From Prolixibacteraceae bacterium (GTDB taxonomy: Bacteria; Bacteroidota; Bacteroidia; Bacteroidales; Prolixibacteraceae), in NCBI GenBank assembly GCA_017998095.1, contig JAGODU010000146.1, forward strand, positions 1 to 9,973: a stretch of DNA of 9,973 nucleotides. Reading direction: 5' to 3'. The translations under genes were made by a program, and so were the position numbers. Below, piece by piece: positions 1 through 6,327 of this stretch (positions are counted from its first letter, which is position 1; every line of letters begins with the position of its first letter). The notes beneath the pieces were generated by a model that worked only from the letters and a program-made list of their open reading frames with translations, did not search any database and had not been told where the DNA came from.

Positions 1-2
1 GC

Positions 3-2207
3 AATATTGAAATAAGAACTTTCAAGCCGGCCATGCAGAATTTTTTTAAGTCAGAGCATGAAGCCGCTGAAGCATCTTTTAATCTCTGCAACCAGGGGGT
101 TGATGTTTACTTCGGTGTCAATCCCAGGACCGGTAATGGGGGCAAGAAAGAGAATGTCCATTACCTGAGCGCCTTTCACGCTGAGATTGATTATGGTGTA
201 ATCGGGCATAAAAAAGAATCACCAAATACGACATATGAAGAGGCTCTAAATATTATTCAATCGTTCAATCCAGAACCAACTGTCGTTATTCACAGCGGAG
301 GCGGGTTTCATTGCTACTGGGTTCTATGTAATCCGGTAAAGGTTAGTGATAGTGGCGTTGATGTGCTGGAAAGCATCAATAAATCATTGTCACAAAAACT
401 GGGAGGCGATCCAGGCACCCATGACATTTCCCGTGTATTGAGGATACCTGGAACTTTCAATTTTAAGATTCCGGATAATCCAAGGCCGGTCACGCTTATT
501 TCCAACAGTCACAGGAAATATGACTATAAGGATTTTGAGCAATTTATATCCATAAAGAAACCTGCTGATAAACCAATGCCGGCAAATGTTGTTTCCGATA
601 ATCCATCTCAAACCATTGTTCCATCTATATCTGTTATTGATATTGATACTCTGCCCGTTTCGGAAAAGATAAAGAAACTTATTAAACACGGAAATGACGG
701 TTCTTTTCCAACACGTAGCGAGGCGGATATGTCTGTGATCACGGTGCTTGTCAATAAGGGATTTGATGAATCTCAAATCAAGCAGATATTTCAGTCACAG
801 GCAATCGGGCAGAAATACAGAGAGCATCCCAGCCCTGATGAATATCTGAAACATACCATTGCTTCTGCCAAAGAGAAATCAAACCTGACTGAAGAGGAAA
901 TGCAGGACCCGCTTTTCATCTGTAACGCAGTGATGAAAACGAATCGCGGCTACACATTAAAAATCACAAATTTTGAAAAGCATATGACTCAAAAACATCG
1001 GATAAAAATACTTGATATGGAAAAGGCGATATTTCTCTATAACGGGAAATGTTACGAGCAATGCACTGAAGACAACATCAATAAACTCTGCCAAGAAGAA
1101 TTGAAAACGCATCGTGAGCTATTTTCAAAATCGGCTCTCAGTGCGTTCATGCATTATATCATTGGCGACGCGCTTGTAAACAGCGAAAAGGTCAGAAAAG
1201 ATCAATTGAATTATCTGACACTGCAGAACGGACTTTATAAAATTGACGAAGATATTCTTATTGACCATACGCCCGATGTATTCACGACCAATTTATTGCC
1301 TTATAATTACGACCCTGCCGCCACCTGCCCAAGGTTTATTCAATTTCTTGAAGAAGTATTCAGCGGCAATCAGGACAAGATCAACTTCATTCAGGAAGCG
1401 GTAGGCTACTCATTTCATCAGGCTCTTCCAACGCCAGGACTTTTCTTCCTGACCGGTGACGGCAATAATGGAAAATCTGTATTCATCAATACCATCACGA
1501 ATCTGATAGGCAAGGAAAATACGGGCAATGTCAGCTTCAACCGGCTGTCCGATGAGAAATACGTGTTGGAGCTTTTTCAGAAGATGATCAATATATCCGG
1601 TGAAACACCTCATTTAAAGAGAATAGAAACTGACATGATCAAGGGCATAACCACCGGAGACTGGATCACCGGACGCGAACTGTATAACCAGCCGATGAAA
1701 TTCCGGTCTTTTGCCAAGCACTTTCTGGCCATGAATAAATTGCCTATCATCAACGACTCGTCTCACGGAATGTGGCGTCGGCTTTGGATTATTGAATTTG
1801 ATAGAATCTTTACCGAAGCGGAAGAAGATCATGAACTGGAAGAGAAACTTTCCAGTGAATTATCCGGGATATTCAACTGGGCATTGGAAGGCTACCGTCG
1901 ATTGAGAAACAATAAATTCTTTCTCAAGGAGTCTTCTTCCATGAAGCTCTCCAAACAGGAATACCGGAACGAGATGGACAGTGTCAGGTCTTTTGCCAGA
2001 GACATGATAGCAGTCAAGTCAGGAAATGATTTGAAACTAAGTGATGTCTATAAGATATATATTTCCTACTGTTCGGAGGAAAACAGAAAGGACACTGAAA
2101 AGAAAAAAGGTTTTAGAAAGATACTTGAGGCTGCCGGCTTTAAGATAGGAAATAATACGAAGGATAACAATCAAGTTTATATTTTTAATGTTGCCATCTC
2201 ATATTAA
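3..2207 (+). CDS. Phage/plasmid-type primase-helicase (AEP primase + D5/P4-like SF3 helicase), 5' partial
   Basis: This is a replication protein of the bifunctional primase-helicase type carried by phages, satellites and integrative plasmids. The frame is open to the window edge: ten sense codons, reading NIEIRTFKPA, precede the first ATG at 33. The true start is therefore probably upstream, and the visible ATG has no Shine-Dalgarno. Counting from that Met, residues 45-145 resemble an archaeo-eukaryotic primase core: EIDYG at 51-55, SGGGFHCYW at 88-96 and DISRVLRIPGTFNFK at 131-145. Residues ~225-280 look like a PriCT-type linker. A D5_N-like segment precedes the SF3 helicase, whose Walker A is GDGNNGKS (475-482). 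Sensor-1-like Asn568 and an MWRRLW arginine-finger stretch (580-585) follow. The family is known to synthesise primers and unwind at origins. The gene-free dyad just downstream is a plausible cis partner (inference). Confidence 0.9.
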   Translation, partial: NIEIRTFKPAMQNFFKSEHEAAEASFNLCNQGVDVYFGVNPRTGNGGKKENVHYLSAFHAEIDYGVIGHKKESPNTTYEEALNIIQSFNPEPTVVIHSGGGFHCYWVLCNPVKVSDSGVDVLESINKSLSQKLGGDPGTHDISRVLRIPGTFNFKIPDNPRPVTLISNSHRKYDYKDFEQFISIKKPADKPMPANVVSDNPSQTIVPSISVIDIDTLPVSEKIKKLIKHGNDGSFPTRSEADMSVITVLVNKGFDESQIKQIFQSQAIGQKYREHPSPDEYLKHTIASAKEKSNLTEEEMQDPLFICNAVMKTNRGYTLKITNFEKHMTQKHRIKILDMEKAIFLYNGKCYEQCTEDNINKLCQEELKTHRELFSKSALSAFMHYIIGDALVNSEKVRKDQLNYLTLQNGLYKIDEDILIDHTPDVFTTNLLPYNYDPAATCPRFIQFLEEVFSGNQDKINFIQEAVGYSFHQALPTPGLFFLTGDGNNGKSVFINTITNLIGKENTGNVSFNRLSDEKYVLELFQKMINISGETPHLKRIETDMIKGITTGDWITGRELYNQPMKFRSFAKHFLAMNKLPIINDSSHGMWRRLWIIEFDRIFTEAEEDHELEEKLSSELSGIFNWALEGYRRLRNNKFFLKESSSMKLSKQEYRNEMDSVRSFARDMIAVKSGNDLKLSDVYKIYISYCSEENRKDTEKKKGFRKILEAAGFKIGNNTKDNNQVYIFNVAISY

Positions 2208-2238
2208 GATAAATGTTAATTGTTATATTATTGAGAGG

Positions 2239-2666
2239 TCTTTTCTCCTTTTCCCAAAAAAGGGGAAGAGACTTCTTAATATTTATATGTGGATTTTGTT
2301 CATTACAACTGGAAGATGTTGCTCTGTAATTTCCTGATTAAAAAATGACAAGGCAAATTAATCGAAGAATATGTTTATGATCAACCATTTAACTGTAAAA
2401 TTAATAGATTAATAAACTTTTATACATTCCCAAAAAAATATTGATATTTAAAATAAATAATAAATATATACAAAACATAAAGAAGTTGAATTTTTCATTA
2501 ATCTATTAATCTTTGCGTTAAAGGATTCTATTTATTCCGGAATCCTGATTAATTACTCCCGAGAATTTTTAATTTATTTTTTATGTAGTTAGTTTTTGTT
2601 GAAATAGTCCAAGCCCTCATCTACTTGTATAATTGTTGTCCCCTCTTTTGGGAAAAGAGAAAAGAG
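2239..2666. repeat. Nested imperfect inverted repeat (~428 bp), centre ~2454
   Basis: Four pairs of blocks are reverse complements of each other around one centre. Outer: 2239-2266 with 2640-2666, 28 versus 27 nt with one gap and one mismatch. Next: 2337-2344 (ATTAAAAA) with the complement at 2566-2573. Next: 2355-2362 (AATTAATC) with 2547-2554. Inner: 2385-2416 with 2493-2524, containing a perfect 14-bp match, ATTAATAGATTAAT at 2400-2413 against 2497-2510. All pair midpoints fall between about 2452 and 2455. The sequence between blocks is diverged. This could be a replication origin, an old inverted duplication, or a palindromic mobile remnant. Confidence 0.6.
2643..2659. repeat. Short perfect hairpin CTCTTTT-GGG-AAAAGAG
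   Basis: A 7-bp perfect stem with a 3-nt loop, lying inside the right outer arm of the nested dyad. It sits 119 nt beyond the stop codon of the minus-strand AIM24 gene, so it could also end that transcript, but the stem is AT-rich and not followed by a clean U-tract on that strand. The left outer arm has a weaker version of the same fold. Confidence 0.4.
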
Positions 2667-2777
2667 ATATCTTCTGCTTCTTCTTTGGATATTATCTGAA
2701 TAAGGCCATCAGGTACTCTCAAAATCATTCTAGAGAAAGAGATTTTATCCTTCCTTCTTTCCCGAAATGAGCAATGA

Positions 2778-3566
2778 TCAGCGGTCTCCCAATATATTGC
2801 CAATGTTTCCTAAAATGGAACCCTGTTCACGATTTGTGCCGCCTGCAGCTGGTGCACTGCGGATAATTCGGTCGGCTAAACGTGAAAATGGCAAACTCTG
2901 CAGCCATACTGTGCCTGTGCCTTTCAGCGTTGCAAGAAAAAGTCCTTCTCCGCCAAGAAGCATTGATTTCAAATTGCCTGAACGTTGAATGTCATAACTG
3001 ATTCCGGGTGTGAAAGCGACAATGCAGCCGGTATCAACCCGAAGCATCTGACCATTTAATTGCTTTTCTATTACCGTACCGCCGGCGTGAACAAATACTA
3101 AGCCATCCCCACGTAAGCGCTGAAGAATAAACCCCTCCCCTCCAAAAAAGCCCACACCAAATCTTTTTGTAAAAGCAATCGACAATTCAGTGCCCAGAGC
3201 AGCGCATAAAAAGGAATCTTTCTGACAGATTAATTCCCCGCCGATACCCGCCAGATTCATGGGAACTATTTTTCCCGGATAGGGTGCTGCAAAAGCCACG
3301 GATTGTTTGCCGCGTCCCGCATTGGTAAAATGAGTCATAAAGATTGATTCAGAGGTCAATACGCGCTTGCCAACGTTCAATAGTTTATCCATAAGTCCCG
3401 CTGAAGGATTGGAACCATCACCCATTTTTGCCTCAAATTGAATGCCCTCGTCCATGTAATTCATAGCGCCTGCTTCAGCGATAACGGTTTCACCCGGATC
3501 TAATTCGACTTCCACAATTTGCAGATCATCTCCAATTAAGCGATAATCAAGTTCATGACTTTTCAT
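2778..3566 (-). CDS. AIM24 / TIGR00266 family protein
   Basis: A 262-aa protein of the AIM24 (TIGR00266) family, a beta-rich fold of uncertain biochemical role; the yeast namesake is mitochondrial. Family hallmarks visible: [11 protein letters not shown] (33-43), SESIFMTHF (72-80), [13 protein letters not shown] (93-105), [20 protein letters not shown] (142-161), [11 protein letters not shown] (175-185) and a second GGEGLF...[11 protein letters not shown] block (205-226). The GGEG repeats fit the two-fold beta architecture. No signal peptide or membrane helix is seen, so it is likely cytoplasmic. Length is normal. The frame is open up to 3695, but I chose the ATG at 3566 because AGGAAGGGG lies 7-8 nt before it; an ATG at 3572 is too close to that site. 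It is a single-gene unit with its own promoter-like sequence and no functional link to neighbours visible. Confidence 0.88.
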   Translation of the reverse strand: MKSHELDYRLIGDDLQIVEVELDPGETVIAEAGAMNYMDEGIQFEAKMGDGSNPSAGLMDKLLNVGKRVLTSESIFMTHFTNAGRGKQSVAFAAPYPGKIVPMNLAGIGGELICQKDSFLCAALGTELSIAFTKRFGVGFFGGEGFILQRLRGDGLVFVHAGGTVIEKQLNGQMLRVDTGCIVAFTPGISYDIQRSGNLKSMLLGGEGLFLATLKGTGTVWLQSLPFSRLADRIIRSAPAAGGTNREQGSILGNIGNILGDR

Positions 3567-3635
3567 ATGCATTCCCCTTCCTGGTAAAAAAATATAATGA
3601 ATCTTGCTATAAGTATCACTTGTAAAACGGATTTC

Positions 3636-3665
3636 ATTATAACTGATATTAACAGGACAGAACAA
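3636..3665 (-). promoter_or_regulatory. Candidate sigma-70 promoter of the AIM24 gene
   Basis: On the minus strand a perfect -10 box, TATAAT, occupies 3641-3636. A weak -35, TTGTTC, lies at 3665-3660, with an 18-nt spacer. It is 70 nt upstream of the chosen start codon. A 10-bp inverted repeat overlaps it, which suggests regulation. Confidence 0.5.
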
Positions 3666-3682
3666 TAAATAATTAATATCAG
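3643..3682. repeat. 10-bp perfect inverted repeat over the AIM24 promoter (possible operator)
   Basis: CTGATATTAA at 3643-3652 is the exact reverse complement of TTAATATCAG at 3673-3682, 21 bp centre-to-centre offset between arms of 30 bp start to start. One arm is in the -35/-10 spacer and the other just upstream of the -35, the geometry expected of a two-site operator. The bound factor is not identifiable here. Confidence 0.45.
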
Positions 3683-3973
3683 GCACTCGGGACAATGATT
3701 TGGGGCATTGATGTTTATATTGACTTCAATGAAACGCAGCCTCCTGCCTTTTTTTAAAATTCCGGATATATCAAAGCAACCCCCTCTGCTTCTTTCACAT
3801 GTCGCTCCTGGAGTGAGATTTGCCCTGAAGTATATTAGGAGATGGAACCAGGAATGACCTTGCCAGTGTCACGATAACGGGTTGAAAGATGCTGATTTTG
3901 AATGGGATTCTTCCCGATTGTCATTTTGATTGATGGATTCCTGAAAGTCTTTTTTTTATATTTTTTCAAACAA

Positions 3974-3993
3974 AAATCATTAGAAAATGATTT
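3974..3993. repeat. Perfect 8-bp hairpin AAATCATT-AGAA-AATGATTT
   Basis: A perfect 8-bp stem with a 4-nt loop, entirely AT-rich apart from one C-G pair. It lies 13 nt before the larger palindrome at 4007-4035. The pair could be protein-binding sites upstream of the gene at 4185, or a weak transcription-end signal. Confidence 0.5.
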
Positions 3994-4006
3994 ATGACAT
4001 AAAATA

Positions 4007-4035
4007 TTAGATTTATATAGTCTATATAAATCTAA
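4007..4035. repeat. Perfect 14-bp palindrome with 1-nt centre
   Basis: TTAGATTTATATAG (4007-4020), a single T at 4021, then CTATATAAATCTAA (4022-4035): every base of the two arms pairs. An A-rich run follows on the plus strand. It is about 150 nt upstream of the next start codon. Perfect near-symmetric sites of this kind usually bind a dimeric regulator, but a cruciform or transcription-termination role is also possible. Confidence 0.65.
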
Positions 4036-4184
4036 AATAAAAAAAGCACAAATCAGGATTTAATGGGTTGATTGTATTTAACTATCATTGTAATATAAAA
4101 AAAACAAAAAAAAGTTTTATTCAGAAAGAAATTGTTCGTGTTTACAGAATTATACAGACTTTATAAACATTGTTGGAAAAGTAA

Positions 4185-4979
4185 ATGATGATTGATGCGG
4201 ATAGATTCTATAGAGATGCTGAAACAGTCTCATCTTTTGGTGAGAAGTGGATCCATGACTCCTACAAGGAATTTCTAAAGTTTTTCGCAACAAAAGAGAA
4301 ACTCTCGTCACACGATTTTGTGATAGGAGCCTATTTCACTTACGGCTGGATGCCCAGAATGCTCGAATTAAATGGGGATATAAATGTAGTTACCGCAATT
4401 GCGAATAAATCGAGAAGAGAACGAATTTCAAAAGATGAATTTTTGCGATTGGCAGGAGCAATTAATGGGAGTGTGGTTGGCGCATCAAAGCTTTTACATT
4501 TCCTCAACCCCAAAGAATATGCTATTTGGGACAGTCGTGTCTATCGCTACATTCATCAAGAAACCCCGCATCAGTATCGTCTTGAAGTACCAAATGCATA
4601 TTGGGAGTATTTGGCTTTCCTGAATGTCTTGGCCGAAGATTCTCGGTTCAAAAACTTTCGGATAAAGGTCATTTCTACCATTGGGTACCCGGTGACAGAT
4701 AAGCGCGCGTGTGAATTGATGATGTTTGTCAAAGGAAAAAAGGAAAAACCATCAGCGCCTATGCAGGCGAATTCTTACATCGTTGATGAGCCTAATGGGA
4801 TGGTTACAACAAGTTCCCCTAAATTCAAGAATGCAGTTCTTAAGTATGCTGATAGTTTAAAACAATCTGCGGCTATGAAAAAGGCGGCTAGAGAATTTGG
4901 GATTCAACTACCCCCCAGTTACTTACTCTATCCAGGATCACACATTAACCGATGGCGGGGCCAAGGTTTTCCAAAATGA
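4185..4979 (+). CDS. Unknown protein with possible helix-hairpin-helix (DNA glycosylase-like) core
   Basis: A 264-aa protein I cannot assign to a named family. Residues 90-121 carry the pattern VVGASKLLHFLNPKEYAIWD followed by SRVYR. This is reminiscent of the helix-hairpin-helix glycosylase arrangement in which a Lys (here K102) precedes a conserved Asp (here D116) in a D-x-x-V-x-R context. The Lys-Asp spacing is 14 residues, shorter than the roughly 18-19 of endonuclease III or OGG1, and no typical GPD or iron-sulfur Cys cluster is visible, so enzymatic activity is uncertain. The C-terminal 50 residues are basic and end in HINRWRGQGFPK. No signal peptide or membrane segment. Two ATG codons are in tandem at 4185 and 4188, with only a weak GGAAAAG upstream. 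The stop codon lies inside the left arm of a long hairpin. Confidence 0.7.
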   Translation: MMIDADRFYRDAETVSSFGEKWIHDSYKEFLKFFATKEKLSSHDFVIGAYFTYGWMPRMLELNGDINVVTAIANKSRRERISKDEFLRLAGAINGSVVGASKLLHFLNPKEYAIWDSRVYRYIHQETPHQYRLEVPNAYWEYLAFLNVLAEDSRFKNFRIKVISTIGYPVTDKRACELMMFVKGKKEKPSAPMQANSYIVDEPNGMVTTSSPKFKNAVLKYADSLKQSAAMKKAAREFGIQLPPSYLLYPGSHINRWRGQGFPK

Positions 4980-5070
4980 TGACCTTGAGAGGAAAGGAAC
5001 AGGTAATTTCGCCAACATCACAATTCATCTGGTCAGCTATAGCCAGTGACTTCCACTGCAAGGTCATTAT
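4976..5070. repeat. Long imperfect hairpin between two unknown genes
   Basis: ATGATGACCTTG (4976-4987) matches the reverse complement of 5059-5070 at 11 of 12 positions. Pairing continues inward with bulges and mismatches to about 5004 and 5042, so roughly 21 of 28 positions pair around a loop of about 37 nt. It begins on the stop codon of the upstream gene and ends 11 nt before the Shine-Dalgarno of the next one. The shape resembles an integron attC site, but I see no terminal GTTRRRY/RYYYAAC core, so that label is not made. Confidence 0.5.
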
Positions 5071-5091
5071 GAGTATGTTGTAGGAGACGAC

Positions 5092-5409
5092 ATGTACACA
5101 GATATTCCAGAGGAACTGGCAAAAGACCCGTGGTTCAAGATAGTCGAGTTCCTTCAGCAGAATTGGGCGGTGATAATAGACAGGGGAAACGACGTACTGG
5201 TCGTTTTCTACGGGGACACTTGCGGTGTCTTCGACGAAATGTCTTTTTCCAGTCGGGCTAAAGCGGAAAGTGGTTTGCGTCGCAACGGTTTCGCAAAGTT
5301 TATGGATGACAAAGAGGCACAGGAATTTATTGGTTTACCGAGAGGACAATTCGGCGAAAGACCACACCCAAATGGTAGGATCTATTCGAGCGGACGTTTC
5401 TGGATTTGA
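5092..5409 (+). CDS. Hypothetical protein, 105 aa
   Basis: A small soluble protein of unknown function. The N-terminal half alternates hydrophobic strands (WAVIIDRGNDVLVVFYGDT, 25-43) and is followed by a GVFDEMSFSS segment and the helix-like KAESGLRRNGFAKFM. The tail is Gly/Pro/aromatic-rich, ending in NGRIYSSGRFWI. No Cys pairs, signal peptide or membrane helix. The start is well supported: TAGGAG lies 6 nt before the ATG. It follows the 264-aa gene on the same strand, 112 nt downstream, with a long hairpin between them, so co-transcription is possible but not certain. Codon use and base composition are less AT-rich than the flanks, which supports real coding. I do not recognise a named domain. 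Confidence 0.72.
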   Translation: MYTDIPEELAKDPWFKIVEFLQQNWAVIIDRGNDVLVVFYGDTCGVFDEMSFSSRAKAESGLRRNGFAKFMDDKEAQEFIGLPRGQFGERPHPNGRIYSSGRFWI

Positions 5410-5437
5410 AAGATTATACATATTAGAATAATTAGCG

Positions 5438-5466
5438 TTGTCATCTGTAAAATAAGTCTGTATATT
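5438..5466 (+). promoter_or_regulatory. Sigma-70 promoter of the HU gene
   Basis: TTGTCA (5438-5443) is followed by exactly 17 nt and then TATATT (5461-5466), each box matching the consensus at five of six positions. Transcription would start near 5473, leaving a leader of about 30 nt with a strong AGGAGG site (5492-5497) 6 nt before the ATG. Confidence 0.75.
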
Positions 5467-5503
5467 TACAAAAAGCAATTAAATAAACCACAGGAGGCAT
5501 TAA

Positions 5504-5773
5504 ATGAACAAAGGTGATTTGATCGATGAAGTAGCAAAAGTAACATGCAGCAAAAGGGAAGCAGCAGAAGCAGTTGACGCAGCACTGGCAGCAATCCAGA
5601 AATCACTCAAGAAAGGTGCTGCTGTTACACTCGTTGGATTCGGAACATTTGGTGTTAAGAAAAGGAAAGCCCGCACTGGCAGAAATCCCCAAACAGGAAA
5701 GGCTATTAAAATAGCTGCCAAGAAAGTTCCTGTATTTAAAGCTGGAAAAGGTTTGAAAGACGCAGTGAAGTAA
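5504..5773 (+). CDS. hup: HU-family DNA-binding protein
   Basis: An 89-aa HU-type histone-like protein, near the usual 90 aa. It binds DNA as a dimer with little sequence preference, bending it and compacting the nucleoid, and assists replication and recombination. Visible features: the N-terminal helical dimer domain beginning [12 protein letters not shown], the strand [18 protein letters not shown] (41-58), the signature GRNPQTGK (59-66) at the DNA-intercalating arm tip, and the C-terminal [15 protein letters not shown]. The protein is strongly basic. One Cys (C15) is present. The gene has its own promoter, a consensus Shine-Dalgarno and a strong terminator, so it is monocistronic and probably well expressed. 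HU and IHF share the fold; the homodimer-like sequence and GRNPQTGK tip favour HU. Whether this is the housekeeping copy or an extra paralogue on a mobile region cannot be told here. Confidence 0.96.
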   Translation: MNKGDLIDEVAKVTCSKREAAEAVDAALAAIQKSLKKGAAVTLVGFGTFGVKKRKARTGRNPQTGKAIKIAAKKVPVFKAGKGLKDAVK

Positions 5774-5777
5774 ATTT

Positions 5778-5794
5778 ATAATATTCAATATTAT
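5778..5794. repeat. Perfect 8-bp palindrome just after the HU stop codon
   Basis: ATAATATT, a single C, then AATATTAT. All AT, starting 5 nt after the stop and 14 nt before the GC-rich terminator stem. It may stabilise the transcript end or be a chance consequence of AT-richness. Confidence 0.45.
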
Positions 5795-5807
5795 GGTCTT
5801 CATAAGG

Positions 5808-5840
5808 AGCCGCCTCTATTATAAGTAGGCGGCTTTCTTT
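5808..5840 (+). terminator. Intrinsic terminator of the HU gene
   Basis: AGCCGCCT (5808-5815) pairs perfectly with AGGCGGCT (5827-5834) across an 11-nt loop, followed by TTCTTTCTT. A GC-rich stem with a T-rich tail 35 nt after the HU stop is a classic Rho-independent terminator. Confidence 0.9.
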
Positions 5841-5922
5841 CTTCTTGAAAGAGAGTGTTTAAGATTTTTCACGGATAACCTTTCTTTCATTGTGTAACAT
5901 TATTTTTTTAGATAATAAGAAA

Positions 5923-5950
5923 CCCCTCAAGTCTTTCTGACCTTGAGGGG
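5923..5950 (-). terminator. Intrinsic terminator of the small membrane protein gene
   Basis: CCCCTCAAG (5923-5931) and CTTGAGGGG (5942-5950) form a perfect 9-bp stem with a 10-nt loop. Read on the minus strand it is followed by TTTCTTATTATC and then a run of T, so it most likely ends transcription of the gene at 6052-6327. It could work in the plus direction only poorly because no T-tract follows there. Confidence 0.75.
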
Positions 5951-6051
5951 CATAAGAGGGGTGTGGAGGGGTACTACTTTAACAGATCATGAATTTTACT
6001 TTTACCTCACCAAAAACATTCTTATGGGTTTTACTCCTGTAATTTTATTTC

Positions 6052-6327
6052 TCAGCTTACAAGCATTTTTACAGTTTCAATCACAGGGCTGGTGAACAGC
6101 GCCATCATGATGGTGTAGAGGGCGAACACACCGACCACTTCACCGACATACATCTTTTCGTATTTACGTTTTAAAGAAACAAGGATCAAACCGCCGACGA
6201 TTAAACAACCAAGTTGGAAAAACGGGAAGTTGGTTGCTCCTGCTGCCGCATATTCAGCAAAGCTGAAGGTCGCCGTTAAAAGAACTACCGCTGCCGCTAC
6301 GATTGTGGTTGCTAATGTCTTTTTCAT
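6052..6327 (-). CDS. Small membrane protein with signal peptide
   Basis: A 91-aa protein of unknown function. It starts with a textbook Sec signal: MKK, a hydrophobic core (residues 5-20) and a likely cleavage after FSFA (24). Two hydrophobic segments follow, about 36-52 (FFQLGCLIVGGLILVSL) and 63-80, separated by a basic KRKYEKMY loop. The mature part would thus be a two-helix inner-membrane hairpin; alternatively the first segment is uncleaved and the protein has three helices. The ATG at 6327 is preceded by AAGGAGGT about 8 nt upstream, a near-consensus site. It is a single-gene unit with its own terminator. No enzyme motif is present. Comparable small membrane proteins are common in anaerobic deltaproteobacteria, which is part of the lineage guess. 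Confidence 0.8.
   Translation of the reverse strand: MKKTLATTIVAAAVVLLTATFSFAEYAAAGATNFPFFQLGCLIVGGLILVSLKRKYEKMYVGEVVGVFALYTIMMALFTSPVIETVKMLVS

Larger units (their letters stand above)
2208..2777. other. Gene-free AT-rich region, possible replication origin
   Basis: No convincing gene is seen here. The stretch is very AT-rich and holds a large nested imperfect dyad (2239-2666), listed separately, with repeated ATTAAT hexamers. A further short hairpin has AGGATTC at 2522-2528 pairing with GAATCCT at 2540-2546. A minus-strand frame at 2621-2803 overlaps the end of the AIM24 gene but has no ribosome binding site with a start codon. Position directly after a primase-helicase gene fits an origin, as in P4-like replicons where origin sequences lie near the replication gene, but that function is inferred. 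Confidence 0.5.
3567..4184. other. Gene-free region between divergent genes
   Basis: About 620 bases lie between the AIM24 gene (minus) and the 264-aa gene (plus). No gene of credible length or start was found on either strand. The left part holds the AIM24 promoter and operator-like repeat. The part at 3720-3950 is less AT-rich and could be decayed coding sequence, but only short stop-interrupted frames are present. The right part (3950-4184) is extremely AT-rich with two hairpins. Confidence 0.5.

Noticed and set aside
2621..2803. Minus-strand 60-codon frame overlapping the end of the AIM24 gene
   Set aside because: It overlaps the conserved AIM24 C-terminus, has no Shine-Dalgarno with a start, and includes the outer arm of the nested dyad.
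3700..3950. Possible decayed coding sequence between the AIM24 and 264-aa genes
   Set aside because: Base composition is less AT-rich, but all frames are broken by stops within about 25 codons and no recognisable protein fragment emerges.
4976..5070. Integron attC site
   Set aside because: The hairpin shape is suggestive, but the terminal GTTRRRY/RYYYAAC motifs are absent and no integrase or second site is seen.
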